A DNA stretch of 64,000 nt from Calcarisporiella thermophila CBS 279.70. Its lineage: Eukaryota > Calcarisporiellomycota. The stretch is from contig NW_027192206.1 in NCBI RefSeq assembly GCF_041956535.1, forward strand, positions 399,488-463,487, read 5' to 3'. The position numbers and the translations under genes were made by a program. Under the pieces are notes generated by a model that saw only the letters and a list, made by a program, of their open reading frames with translations, was not told the origin of the DNA and made no database searches. The stretch's first letter is position 1; every line of letters begins with the position of its first letter. Shown here piece by piece: positions 22,278-36,316 of the stretch.

Positions 22278-23746
22278 ATGAATCGAGGTGTCTGTTCGTC
22301 TCTCCCTAGATTATCTCGTTATAATCTCACCGTTCTCCCAGACGATGCTGGTATTCGCATGGATCGATTTCTCCGTCAGCGGATGGGAGTCCCTCAAGGA
22401 ACCGTGCAAAAGTGGCTGCGTAAAGGTAATGTTAAAAGGGAGAAAGGAGGGCGAGTCAAGCCAGAGGAGAGGGTGCATGCTGGGGAGAGTTTAGTAGTGT
22501 GGGGGTGGAAACACGAAGAGGGACGCGAAAAGGTCCAGGTAATTGAGCTCGATGGGTTTTTTAAAGAGAAGATTCAATTAAAGGCGTCGATTGAGCGTAG
22601 GCTAATGATAACCAGGTCGACTGGATTCAATCACTACTTTTATACAAAAACGATGATATTCTAGCTATTAACAAGCCAAGTGGTGTTTCTGTTCACGGTA
22701 GATTTGGTATATAGCCCTCCTCACAGTCTCAATTAATAACACTTACTTAATAGGAGGAACGAATAATTGGAGGCATATAGATGCGCATTTGGATGCTCTA
22801 CGCTTTGGCGGTGAAAAGCCGCGTATTGTGCATCGTCTTGATAGGGTAGCTTCCCTATTTGATTCTCTGGATGCCTATATGTTACTATATATGTTCATTT
22901 CGTTTTCTAGGATACATCGGGGATATTGTTGCTTGCGCGAAATAGAAGGACAAGTGCACATCTGGCAGAACTTTTTCGTACAGGAAAAATAGAAAAAAGA
23001 GTAATTTATTCTCCTGCCCTTTATCCAATTTCAGAGAGAGAATTGATAGTCTATTTACTCAGTATAAAGCTATTGTTTATGGGCGAGTGAAAACGGAGGG
23101 ATGGCAGAAAATTGAGAATTTTCTGAGAGTGGAAGGAGACCCACCGGTAGAGAAAGTGCATGTGGCTGGTAACAATAAATAACAGTGCGTTTTTCCCTAA
23201 AATGGGTTTTAAAAAAGAGTTATTCCTTTGTTCTAGAGAGTGGAAAGCTGGCTATCACAGACTATCGGACTATTTCGACAAGCAATCATAAGGTATGGAG
23301 ATAAACCTATGCGTATCGAGCCTTTTCATGATATCACATTTTAAATTTCAACTGTATAGCCTGGGTTTTCACTGCTTGAGCTGCGTCCATTAACTGGTCG
23401 AAAGCATCAGTTACGCGCCCATTGCTCGCAAGTGTTACAAGGCAAGTAATTGAAATTGCTAAGAGATGGAAAGGAAGCTCAACCTTCGATCAATAGCACC
23501 TATCCTAGGCGATTACAAATATTGGGTGGGACCTCAATGTGACTCAGTGGGCGTGACCCACTCAGATAGAACGCCATTACATTTACATCTGCATAGCATA
23601 CACATCCCTGCCATGAAGGTAGTTCAATTTTCTCCTTCTTTACTTCCTTTGACCTAAATGGAATGTTCAATTGTTAGAGTCCCATTTTAAAGGCACCTCT
23701 ACCCGAGTATTTCCATTTAACCCTCGAACAACTAGAGCTTCTCTAA
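22278..23746 (+). CDS. RluA-family pseudouridine synthase with S4 domain, 319 aa
   Basis: Nine exons: 22278-22538, 22616-22697, 22754-22845, 22911-23000, 23063-23168, 23237-23292, 23360-23441, 23497-23618, 23678-23746; all in frame. Residues about 15-87 form an S4 RNA-binding domain (DDAGIRMDRFLRQRMG, VQKWLRKGNVK). The catalytic domain follows: DDILAINKPSGVSVHGG, then HRLDRDTSGILLLARN with catalytic Asp at about 144, then LTGRKHQLRAH and APILGD. It converts uridine to pseudouridine in rRNA or tRNA. The short N-terminus and basic character resemble the mitochondrial RPUSD3/4 and Pus5 group, but a presequence is not obvious, so localisation is inference. The intron after exon 7 begins GC, not GT. 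Confidence 0.9.
23442..23496 (+). other. GC-AG intron in the pseudouridine synthase gene
   Basis: The exon ends CAAG and the intron begins GCAAGTAA and ends CAATAG (55 bp). AG|GCAAGT is the strong donor context expected of U2-type GC-AG introns. Removing it gives VLQ-APILGDYKYW, the conserved RluA-family continuation; reading through hits a stop at once (GGC AAG TAA). Confidence 0.85.
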
Positions 23747-24234
23747 TCCGAGCTACCACTCTACCGTTTCTATTGCATCCATGGAAAAAAAAAATTCATG
23801 TTTCATTTTCCTATCGGATGGCCTCCATGTAATTTTACGAGAATTTTATCTTGTAGGGTTGAATAAGGGCTCGGACCTTGGGGCGAAATGCGCGTAAACC
23901 ATATTTGAGATATGCGCCTCTTCTTCAAGTTACTTTCAGACGTGTTATATATTGCATGGGGGATCTTTTTTTTACCATGCTATTTAAATGAAAACAAACA
24001 GAGTTTTGGCGAAGCAGTACATACTAGGAGCTTGTAATACACAAGATTTACATGTGATGACTGCGACCACCCCTCGTGCTCCCTGGTCTCATAGTCATTT
24101 CTATGCAAATAAGTGTCCTGGCATTACTTGAATTTTCTTCGCCTCATTTATGACACCCACATGCGCTCGTATATATATTTGAGGGAAAAGTACACCGACT
24201 TGCTTTCCCTTTCGCTTCTTTTTCTCTCCTCTAA
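23747..24234. other. intergenic, with TATA element for the small 24235 ORF
   Basis: AT-rich. TATATATA at 24170-24177 is followed by a pyrimidine-rich leader (tttccctttcgcttctttt) ending at the ATG at 24235. Nothing else recognised. Confidence 0.4.
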
Positions 24235-24453
24235 ATGGACTACTACTACCCACGGACCTACTACACACATTACTCGCCGTCTCTCACAGCCGTGTACTTA
24301 CCTCATCACCATTTTCAACAGATCCCCCCTCATTATTGGAATTACATGCATGGATATCCCTATAGCAGGTCGTATTCGCATCTGTATTTGAGAAGGGGAT
24401 GGAAGAGAAGACTACTGCGCGCAAGATCATTGTTTGACCAAATATTTAATTAG
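24235..24453 (+). CDS. possible tiny Tyr/His-rich protein, 72 aa
   Basis: An open frame of 72 codons placed exactly where a gene would start: TATA box at 24170-24177, pyrimidine leader, then ATG. The product begins MDYYYPRTYYTHYSP, continues with HHHFQQIPPHYWNYMHGYPY and ends in a basic Arg/Leu stretch. The Tyr/His/Pro-rich composition is unlike the shadow ORFs around it. I recognise no family. It has no signal peptide. Promoter context argues for transcription, but a non-coding RNA is an alternative. Confidence 0.4.
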   Translation: MDYYYPRTYYTHYSPSLTAVYLPHHHFQQIPPHYWNYMHGYPYSRSYSHLYLRRGWKRRLLRARSLFDQIFN

Positions 24454-25425
24454 ACACTTAAATTTCCTTTGGAATACGGCTGGAACAATGTCGATTCATC
24501 TATTCTATGCTTTCATATGTAACACCACAACCCATAATTCGTCTATTTCTGAAGATATGTATTTGCTTTTTATATATGCGCTGTTGAACATGATCATGAT
24601 GCCCTTCTCAATGCCGAGAGCTCAATGGCCGAAGTTTAATAAAGTTAGAGCGGTAGACGCAATAATGAGCTATGGCTCTCAAATGAGGATTAGTTTCTAT
24701 TCATCCTCAAGAAAATATCGAATATCGATACGTGTCTACAAAATTCTCAAGCCTTCAGGACGTTTCAAAATAGCTTTCATAACATAGAAAAGTTTCTAAT
24801 AACCGGGGAATCTTAATGCAAAAAACTTTGGCTCGCATTGAGTTGACATAGGGAGCAAGAGATATGCATTCTGTATTTCAAGATGGTGTTGGTTGAAAAC
24901 TGTTTCGAACGCTTGATGGCTTGGCAGCATGCATTTACGTATCCAGGTCGAGTTTTGGGCGGGTTCACGTAATTTTACTAGGGATATCTAGCTTCAGGGC
25001 GGGAGTGCGGAGGTCTCTTCCCTAATGCATCTAGCCCAGAGTGAGTTTGACTAAGATATTGCGCCTCAACTTCGTTCTACGCATAAAAACTCTCAACCTG
25101 AAGCCACCAAGAAAGGTTGTAAAATGTGCATCCCGGGCTTATATGTTTTAGATACCCATAGAGCGAAGGCAACTTTCGTTTGCTGGCCACTTTATACGCA
25201 GAAAACCCTGAACAATTTAAACTATCGGGGCTTGAGATACATAAATTGCAGTTCATTAGAATGGAATTATCTAGACTCTCCGCCATTATAAGCTTACAAA
25301 TTCATACAAAACTGTGTCAAAGGTAGAGAATAGTAAGAGAATAATAAGAGAATAGCGTGAAAGCTAACTAAACATTAATAATTAATCAAACAAGTCAAAA
25401 ATATAACAAAACACTCCCCCCCCTT
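24454..25425. other. intergenic, no gene seen
   Basis: AT-rich DNA to the 3' end of the DUF3712-like gene, with an 8-C run near 25416. Short open frames here have no coding character. Confidence 0.4.
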
Positions 25426-27390
25426 TCAATTGAGGATCGACTTCAACTCGGCTGGGAAACTAGACGTAACTCCCTGCCACGTCCTTGCAATTTTCATTGG
25501 AAGCACAAATTGCTCCACGGTTGACTTGAGGGACTCTATTTGAGTCGAGTCTTTGTTACCACGAGCAACAAGCTCCACCACGCTATCCGGGCTAGCCCAC
25601 ACCTTGGCGAACTCGCGCAGTCCGCTGCCCAATTCTATTCGCGAATTCGTATCAATGATAGCCTCTCCTGACTGCACACACAGATCCGGAATGGTGCAAA
25701 CCCCGATCTTCTCGTCGTTGTAATAGAGGTCAAGCTTAATTTCCCCGCACTTGACGGAGATCTGCCCCTGGTTCGAAATCTTGAACTTGCAGCCCAGGCT
25801 CCAATCCTTCTCCCACACCACTGCCGAGGCCTGTGCTGTGGAGCGCAGTCCGGCTAGCCCCTTGACAGCAATCGGCACCGTGTATTTCATTCCTCGCACC
25901 TGCAGGGCGCCGACTCCACACTCGATCTCGGAGTCGATTATTCCCTGGAGCTCGAATTGGGCCGTTTCTCGAAGCGTCACCTCGGATATGAACTTGTGGA
26001 ATAATTCGGGCTTCAGTACATTCATCTTGGTGGGTGGATATCCGATCACAAGAGTGCCACCACCCGGAGAGGGGGTGGTGGTAGTGGGCGTGGAAACTTT
26101 GGCAAACTCAGCGACCACGTCCTGACCCTCGACGAGATTCAGCGACGCATCCACATGCTTTACGTCGACCAGGAAATTAAAGGGTAGCTTGAGCGTCACG
26201 ATCGACTGCTTGGACTCCGATAGGGGTGCATAGGGTGCCTCCGGCGAGAAAACCAAGCTTTGGTCTTTCATGGATATGTCGCTTATGACTTGCAGGCGCT
26301 TTGGCGAAGGGATCACCACGTCGAAGCGTAGGCGCTGAACGGCACTGGATAGCCAATCGACGCGCCCTTCAGGCCCATACACCTCCACACCCACCGCAGA
26401 CACCGGATTATGCACGCCGCTCACATAGTTAGAAAACATTTCAGACATGATCGCGCGGCCCTCTTGAGTTTTCTGGGGAAGGAATACTCCTTTGAGGTCG
26501 AAAACGTTGCGAGTGAAGGGTTTGATGGGTTGATTCTCGATATCTATGAAGCAGAAAAATCAACCATGATCAGATGCATCAAATAAAACGGTCGAGAAGT
26601 CAAGGGAGACGCGAGAATCAGCCACACTTACAGAGACGCCCGACGACAAACTCCTTGTAGAGCACGTTGAAAACCATTTTCTCCCCGGTCATTCCAATTG
26701 CGCTTGGATTCAGGATCCCGAAGTTAGACACGAGCGTAATGCCGTCTGGCTCATCGGCCGGAAGGTCCCATGAATTCACGGTGACACTCCCTCGGAACGC
26801 ATTCATCCCCTTGAGAGGTAGAGTCTTTCGCATCTTGAGCCCTACAATGCTGATTCCCATTACGACGATGTCCAGGTGCTCGCACATGACCTCCCATTCA
26901 AAGTTTTCATTGTTCATGATGAATGCCGTATTGTCCGCCAATGCATCGGGGTCAAGGACTTGTCCCGTAACCTGCATATCCAGAGGGGCGCCATTCATTC
27001 CAGCTGTGCGAAGCTGAGGCAGTCGCATGGAAGCGAGCTTCCGATTGCGCCATAGAAGTGTGATGGGTTTCTGGAAGGTAATCTTGGCTGGCAGAGGGCC
27101 TGCATTCGAAATGAGCCCGCGAATGGATGCGTGGAAAGTGTTGTTGGTTGGCTTGCTGATTTCAACAATATCAAATTCAAGGACGGAGGCATTGATAACC
27201 ACTTGAGCGATGGGGCGAAGAACGAAATCTAGATAAAAAAATAAATCGGTAACGCTCTAGTGGAAGTGAACTTGAGAATGATCTTCGGGGCTGGCATACT
27301 TAAGAAAGGGACTTTCTTTAGCTGCTCGATCTGCTCATCGTTGTAGTTCGCCCCCGAGGGAGGAGCGGGGAGACTGCTGCCGGATGACAT
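25426..27390 (-). CDS. DUF3712-like (Tag1-like) protein, 601 aa
   Basis: Three exons from high to low: 27390-27300, 27228-26632, 26543-25426, in frame (602 codons). The product is almost entirely beta-rich, with repeated segments resembling late-embryogenesis-abundant/Ig-like modules: AQVVINASVLEFDIVEIS, NTFHASIRGLISNAGPLPAK, GSVTVNSWDLPADEPDG. This is the pattern of fungal DUF3712 proteins, among them the vacuolar membrane protein Tag1. Those usually begin with a cytosolic basic segment and a TM helix. Here the N-terminus (MSSGSSLPAPPSGANYNDEQ) has neither, so the protein is soluble as modelled or a 5' exon is missing. A Thr/Pro/Gly-rich linker (STPTTTTPSPGGG) splits the C-terminal half. Family assignment is by pattern only. 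Confidence 0.7.
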
Positions 27391-28248
27391 GCTCTAGAGA
27401 GGAAGAATATAGGCACTTGACGAAAAATTACTAATGAGTTTGAGGGAAAGGAAGGAAAAGGGAGAGAAGAAGGCGGAAGTGACTTCGTGTGAACCAAGCG
27501 CTTCTTCTTGACGAACTCAAGGTTCGGCCGGTTGCGGGGGAGAGGGATTCGTTCAATCATTACCGAGAAAATAGATTATCCATGTGATAGTATCGAAAGG
27601 GGAACATAGAGTTTAGTTCGGGTGCATTGCCCTCTTTTAGTGCTGCGCTCGCATGCATAAGCCGCTATGAATAGGCTAATGGTCCGCAGATTGGGGGAGT
27701 GGGGGAAATTAAGCTTTCCCCGCATTTCGGAGTTCCTTTCACATGCAACACAATGACTCTTCATATACTACACGTATAAGTGCTCCAAGCCACCTTTGCA
27801 TTCTGCGTTATATAAGGGAATATATCTCGCCACGATCCTTCCCTACAAAGGGGCTAGCCCATAGTTAAGTCTGTGTTTAAGGTTCAAGAACGCTCAGTTT
27901 ATTTATAAAATTCAAGAGGAGGGGAAAAAAGGTGGAGAATAGACAAAGCTAGCCAAAAAGAGTTCCATAGAAAAAAGCAATTAGTCCAAATATATAGTCA
28001 GAGAGGAGAAGCTATAACCAAATCAATAATAAAATGTATGATTTAAACAAGAAGAAATCAACTTTATGCCAAAAAAAATAATGTTGAAAAAAAAAACGAG
28101 GAAAAAAAGAAGCGGCAACTACATAAAGGATCCATCATTATTGTAAGGTGATTTTTTATTTTTTTTTAAGAAAAATAATATTTATGAAGGGGAAAAGAAA
28201 AAGGACAATGAAAAAAATTACACACACGGAAAGACAAAATAAAGGAAA
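27391..28248. other. intergenic, AT-rich with long A runs
   Basis: Holds the promoter of the DUF3712-like gene and the 3' flank of the CDC55-like gene. Poly-A tracts cluster at 28070-28110 and 28155-28220. No gene recognised. Confidence 0.4.
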
Positions 28249-30132
28249 CTATGCAGTAAGAGTCGAGAAAATAAACAGATTATTTGTTGCCGCAACTGCT
28301 ATAGTATTTTCACGAGGATGCCACGATGCATGCAGGATCTTGCGATTATAGTCGATTGTATCCGGGTTCAAATCCTTTCCATTTTTCCGTGGCGTCCCCT
28401 TGTTGCCCTTCCCTACAGTAGATGCTGCTGCTCCGATTCGCTTGGCCTTAAATGCGCTCTTGTCCGCCTGTAGTGTGATATCTGTCTTTCCTTCGCGGTC
28501 GTAAATGTGCAAGTAGTTATTATATGTACCCGTAAGGACATTGCTACAAGGCAAAGGGTGGGTTATAGGAAATCCACGCTAAACGGTCCTTGTAGAGGCT
28601 TGAGTTACCTTCCATCGCCATTAAACATGCACTCAAACTTATCAAATATACAATCATTCTCGTAGAGATCACACAGCTTCGGACGTAGGTGATCGTGGAT
28701 GTTGATAGTCGTGACTGGCTTATTCTCCATGTTAATGTCCCAAATTTTGAGCGTCATGTAATCACGTGACAAAATATAACGCCCATCGGCGCTGAACTTG
28801 ATGTCAGAGATGGAGGAGATAATCTCCGAGAAGAATGAGCGACTTGATGGGTCATCTTCTTCTTCGAACACTAGGAATAGAATAGGTCAGAGCCAAGAAA
28901 AAAAAATCCTAGAGCGAGATCCTATATTACATTTTGCGTGTCGATCACATAATGCCGATTCTCGCATATCACCAAGTTTGATGGTGCCTTTACTGCTGCT
29001 GTATGCAAAAATGTTGCAGTATACGGGATGGTTCTCACACGCGGTGATGACTTCGGTTAGCTCCTCCATGTTGGCCGGTTTAATATCCACAATATCTAGT
29101 GGAAAAAAAAAGGGTGGAAAAGAGTTTAGCCTTGAATGGCGTCCTGTTTGAAATGCACGCTTCTACTCACTGAAGCTCTGGTCGCTAATGTCCAAATTCC
29201 ATAAATTGATGCGAAGGTCATCCGCGGAGAGGAATGTTTCCCCGTCAGAGTTGATGGAAATCGAGTTGATGTGGTAGGCATGTGCGTTCTGGTAGATTTT
29301 TCGAGGTACTGCGGCAACGATTGTATCATGTAATGAGAGTTTTGGGAGACGAAGAGATTGAATACTACTCATATCGGGAACGCCATTTGTGCCCGTAAGA
29401 TTGCTCTCTGACACGACCTTGATATTCTTTTCGAAAATTTTCCACAGTTTAATGGTCTTGTCTGCAAAAGGGTTGGGATGAATAAGAGCCAGTGGAAATC
29501 AATTGCCAGAGCGTCAATGCATACCATTTGTTGAAAGGAGAAAATGGGCAGAATTGCTACGCTTGCACCATTTGATCTTGTTGATCTTCTCTTCAATTTC
29601 CAAACTCTTCAAATAATCAAATTCCGCGTCATGCGACTGAAACTCTGTATAGAACCTATACTCGCATCCATGTTTCTGAACAATTTATGGAACCATTAAA
29701 ATTTGTTAAATTCGCATCGGACGAACACTAAACCACTTACACCCTCATTTCGCTCAAACAGCACAACACGTCCACCTCTATCGCCTGTTGCAAGATAGTC
29801 GCCGGTGTAATCAAATTCCACAGTTGAGATGATATCCGCTATTATCAAGAGACACAAAGAATATTAAGTAACACATTCAATCCCATGTACATTGATTGCA
29901 CAATTAAAACAACGATGATGCGCCCATCCTCAATCTGCTCAGCTATATGTACATTCCCCAAATTTTTTCACCTCCACTTTGCTGGCATCGGGCAAGCATT
30001 CTCACCGGCACAAACAAAGTGAGGATGATGCTAATTTAATGAAGACGATGCCATACCTTCCGTAATATCCTCTATCTCGCCCTTATCGCCGAAGCATTGT
30101 GCAAATTTCCAGTTATGTTCAATCTCCGTCAT
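28249..30132 (-). CDS. CDC55: PP2A regulatory subunit B55 (CDC55), 445 aa
   Basis: Seven exons from high to low: 30132-30057, 29838-29741, 29675-29525, 29461-29171, 29095-28931, 28870-28609, 28543-28249; 446 codons in frame. It is a WD40 beta-propeller that targets PP2A to substrates in mitosis and TOR signalling. Nearly every segment matches the family: [107 protein letters not shown] and [20 protein letters not shown]. The length equals that of typical B55 (about 445). The start fits the short N-terminus of the family. It is divergent from the U2AF gene with a 332-bp shared upstream region. Confidence 0.95.
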
Positions 30133-30464
30133 TGCTGTTAAGATCGCAACTTATTCGGTTGATTTTCCAAATATTGATAAATATGAGTCAAAGAAAAATT
30201 AAGCTGCCGTAATGGAGAAAAAAAAAAGATAGCCTCTGGGTGAGGAACTAAATGGTTTAAAATTGCAAGGGAAATGCGCGACTTGGATGAAAAGAAAGAC
30301 CCCTCGAGCGGTTTTTTTACCAACCTGTGGCGAGTTGTTAACGTCATTAATTTTAATTTTTTAAGGGGAATGACGTCGTCAGGTTGGTAAACATCTTTTT
30401 CTCTATCAGTTCGCTCAGAGATTGGATCCGACTGATTTGCTCCCTCCCTCCAAAGAAAATAAGG
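30133..30464. promoter_or_regulatory. divergent promoter region, CDC55-like / U2AF-like
   Basis: 332 bp between two divergent start codons. It contains a long A run (30217-30228) and an imperfect repeat of a CCAACCTG/CAGGTTGG element on opposite strands (about 30320 and 30380). No TATA box on either side is convincing. Confidence 0.45.
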
Positions 30465-32886
<2,422 letters not shown>

Positions 32887-33144
32887 AAATAAACAAAAAT
32901 GCGTTGTTTTAATCTTTTTTCTGTTCGTGTTTACTTTTTTTTTTGTTCGCCTCAAAAGATTATACTTCCTAATTTTCCATTGTCTTCCACTTTAGGGAAA
33001 GAAAAAAAACTATGGTATACAATTTTTTTATTATTTCACTGTGGCACTATTTCGCTTAAAATAAGACTCTAATGATAAAAATCCAAATTGAACAATAAGA
33101 GAAAGCGAGGAAACTAGAAACAGAACTCTAAATAGCCGATTAAT

Positions 33145-34455
33145 TTAAAACTTGAGCGCCTCCGTATACACCTCGGTGCCGTCGAAGTCATCGCCCTCCT
33201 TGGGCCATGCAGTGCGCATCTGCTCAAGCAGCGCGTCCTTTTCAACGAACCGATCACGCACCCACTGATTCAACCCGGCATCGTCTTGCGGAAGCTCATC
33301 CACGGAGTATCTCCGCACGTGCACGTGGCATTCATATTCAGGGGAGATTCTTGGCTGATGGACGCGCTGTACGGAGGGAGGGTGGCCGAAACCGAGTGTT
33401 TCATGCTTATATGCAATGGTAAAGTCGTATACGTGCTTGATATTGGTACCGCGAAGTGCTTTCACGGTGGAAATAAATCCTTTCGTGCGAGGCAGAAGGA
33501 CATTCTTAAGGACGGGAAGATCATGGGACTTGGCATAGAGCTGGCTCTACAATCGGGGAAGAGGGGAGGGAGTTCAGGGGCGGATTAGGGGTTTCGTTTC
33601 CATCTACAGCAGAACGAACGGCAGGGTGCCTACCTCATGGAGTTTCTTGGGGGTGGCGCGAGATCCCTCCAAAAAGCTGATCAGTTGAATCGGGGGGTTC
33701 AGCCGCCGGATTTGCCCAAAGGCCAGGTTGATCTTGCGCTGGTCGCGCTGCCAATCCCGCTTAAGGAAGATCATGCCCATAATCCACATGCCCCACCCGT
33801 AGAAAGGTAACCACTTGAGGGAATCTTTGACGAAATAACGGCAATAGCCAATCATCCCGCGGCGAATCGAGAGGGAGTGCAGTAAATAGAAATCGGCCCA
33901 CGACAAGTGATTGCTGATGACAAAGGCCGATTCTCCCCTAGGAAGCTTGTGGCCCGAAAAAGTGATGCGACCCTGATTAACACGCTATGTGTGAAAGAGT
34001 GATTAATCGCGCCAACATGGAAGAAGACTATCTGAAGAGGGAGTGCATACCTCAAATATAAGCTGTATTCGAACCATAGCAGGAATTCAAAACGAGAATC
34101 AGTTAGAGTGCGTCTTATCGGGCCTTACAGTAAGCCGTCGAACTTACCTGCATAGTTATCCATACAATTCTCACGAGCTTGCTATTCAATTCATACCTAT
34201 ATAAGAATGCAATGCTTAGTGTTATGCTCCTGCCCCCATTCCACACAGATTGTTTACATTGTACGCTCCGAGAAGAGAGCGATAGGTAAAGAGAGGATCT
34301 GCACCGCATTGAGCACGCCAGTTAGACTACCCCAACAAAGAATCAGCGTTCTTAGTGTACAATTTCTAGCATTCAAAGTCAATTGTACGCAGTAGTTACC
34401 CGAATAGTGCGATCGTATAGAATACGGTTCGAAGAACCTGAACAGGGGATGTCAT
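33145..34455 (-). CDS. LPLAT-family lysophospholipid acyltransferase, 312 aa
   Basis: Six exons from high to low: 34455-34400, 34326-34258, 34196-34148, 34062-34051 (12 nt), 33984-33634, 33546-33145; 313 codons in frame. It is a PlsC-type acyltransferase of the LCLAT/AGPAT branch, expected in the ER membrane. The N-terminal hydrophobic part (VFYTIALFG, GVLNAVQILSLPIALFS) is followed by VRIVWITMQ-LIFE-RVNQG, where LIFE comes from the microexon. Catalytic motif I is NHLSWAD (NHx4D) and motif III is FLEGSRATPKK. VLLPRTKGF and the PRISPEYECHVHVRRY region match fungal and animal LCLAT1-like proteins. The acyl acceptor (lyso-PA, lyso-PI or lyso-cardiolipin) cannot be decided from sequence. Confidence 0.88.
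34051..34062 (-). other. 12-nt microexon of the acyltransferase gene
   Basis: On the minus strand the sequence is cag|CTTATATTTGAG|gtatgc, flanked by an 85-bp upstream and a 66-bp downstream intron. It encodes LIFE in phase 0. The residues fit the 'LQxIFE' segment that precedes the first catalytic motif in this family. Confidence 0.75.
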
Positions 34456-35305
34456 GGTGGTCTAACCGTAGGGGAGGATTATGAATTGTCTCGGGGGCGA
34501 GATAACGGGAATGAATGTCGTATTTATTTGAAGAAGCTGCTTAGCGGGAATTCAATAGAACGAATCCCCCAAAAGAAAAACGAATCTAAATTGTAACTTT
34601 CAGATTGTCCTGAAAATCAACTTCACATGTTAAGGTATTCGTGTTATTATAATAAAGGGCCTGCATTGGCATTGTACCTCCAACTTTTTTTTCTTCCTTT
34701 TTTATTTTTCTTCTCTAATCTCATTCTTGCATTGTTTTTTTTTCATTTTCTCGCTATCACTACAGTATCATGGACAAATGCCAGCAAGTAGTGAGAAAAC
34801 GAAAAAAAAACAGCTAGAAAATTACAATTAAAACTGCTAAATCATAAGGAAACATAGCATAGGACGTAGTTCAATTCCCATCTAAAGTTGGTCAAAGACA
34901 AAAGGCGATTGAATAGAGCTAGGATGGCTATTGTCCCCCCTTGCTTTTTACGTCGGATTTCCCGAACAACTACTCGACCCCAACGCAAAAGATCGAAAGG
35001 GGGAAACGTTAAGAGAGGATGTGGAAAAGTGCCGTGTAAAATAATAGATCTTTCAAATAAAACTGGATTAGAGAATAAGTGATTGGTCGCTCAAAAATAG
35101 AGGAAAAAAAAAATAGATTTGAAAAAGGCGAAGAACGAAAAGCATGAAATATGGTTGAAAAATAGAGTCTCTTTTTTGATAAATTAAAAGGTTCAAAAAG
35201 TGTTGGAGAGGATGTATGCTTACCTTTTAAAAAAAAACTTCGCATCCAATGTGTCCAAAAACATTAAAATATACATTAAGCAGCGCTTATTTTTGCGTTT
35301 TGAGT
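34456..35305. other. intergenic, acyltransferase promoter and TFIIB 3' flank
   Basis: AT-rich with several A and T homopolymers (34680-34760, 35100-35120). Open frames here are short and lack coding character. Nothing recognised. Confidence 0.4.
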
Positions 35306-36316
35306 TTATGGAGTTGGAAGATCGTCAGGGTCAATGGCATAGGATCTCCCACTCACCAGGGGCTCGGTGCCGACAAGCTTCTCACGGGCATTGTAGAGGT
35401 ATTTGTAGGCATTGCGAATCGTAAGCTCGCTGACACCGGCCACCTCGGCAATATCCTTGGGGCTTTTGGTCATCCCGAGCAGGGCGGAGACCATGTAAAT
35501 GCAGGCGGCCGCAACAGAGATAGGGCTTTTGCCAGCAAGGGTGCCCTGGTCCTTTACGCGCCGGACAAGCTCGACTCCAGCGCGCTGTACAAACACAGGC
35601 AACGCCAGGTGCGAGCAGAAACGAGCCATCAAGTCCTCCGAGTTTTGCACGGTGGTGTTGGTCTTGAACTTCTCTTGCAAGAGCTTGTAGCACCGCCCAA
35701 TGTCTCGCTTCGACACACGAGTCAACTTACAGATCTCTTTGAACGTACGGCCCACGTTCTCTTGCCGGCAAGCAATGAAGATACAGGCAGCAATAATCGC
35801 ATCCGGGGATTTTCCACGGAGCAGCTTCTCGTCCTCAACACGCTTGTACAGCTGCTTGGCAGTGTCAGCAACCGTGCGTGACAGAGAGATGCTATCGCAC
35901 ATGGCCTGGATATCCTTGTATGCTTGGATCAGCTGCCGTTCGCCGCGCTGGCTCATACTGCGACTATGCACTTTGTTGAGCAAGCGTGATGCCCCCGTGC
36001 CGCCATCGCGCTGGCCGATGACGGTATCGAGCTGTGAGCCATCAAGCAGCGGGTTGGCTGCTGCACCAACACGGCTTGGATCATCGCCCTCGTCGTCCGC
36101 AAACGTTCGCCACTCAGAGCGGGTGTCGATCACACGGTCGCCCAGCACAAGACCACAGTCTGCACACACCGTATCCCCAGAGGCAAATTCTTCCACAAGA
36201 TTTGGCACGGGATTACGGCAGTCGGGACAGATCAGGTGAATGTTAAGATTCCGCTCGATCTGCTTAGACCCGGTGTTCGCAGGCCCCTCTTTGAGCGGGA
36301 AAGGTTGCTGGAACAT
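35306..36316 (-). CDS. transcription initiation factor TFIIB, 336 aa
   Basis: Intronless open frame. It bridges TBP-bound promoter DNA and RNA polymerase II. Residues 30-60 are the zinc ribbon (CPDC...CADCGLVLG). The B-reader/linker follows with SEWRTFADDEGDDPSRVG. Two cyclin-fold repeats come next: the first includes QAYKDIQAMCDSISL and KSPDAIIAACIFIACRQE, the second KSPISVAAACIYMVSALLG and TIRNAYKYLY. Length matches Sua7/TFIIB (about 316-345). The extra N-terminal segment before the ribbon (about 28 residues) is slightly long. It lies head-to-head with the SLC41-type gene across 539 bp. Confidence 0.96.
   Translation of the reverse strand: MFQQPFPLKEGPANTGSKQIERNLNIHLICPDCRNPVPNLVEEFASGDTVCADCGLVLGDRVIDTRSEWRTFADDEGDDPSRVGAAANPLLDGSQLDTVIGQRDGGTGASRLLNKVHSRSMSQRGERQLIQAYKDIQAMCDSISLSRTVADTAKQLYKRVEDEKLLRGKSPDAIIAACIFIACRQENVGRTFKEICKLTRVSKRDIGRCYKLLQEKFKTNTTVQNSEDLMARFCSHLALPVFVQRAGVELVRRVKDQGTLAGKSPISVAAACIYMVSALLGMTKSPKDIAEVAGVSELTIRNAYKYLYNAREKLVGTEPLVSGRSYAIDPDDLPTP

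Noticed and set aside
28365-28385. tRNA B-box-like GGGTTCAAATCC
   Set aside because: It lies on the antisense strand within conserved CDC55 coding sequence, with no matching A box or acceptor stem.
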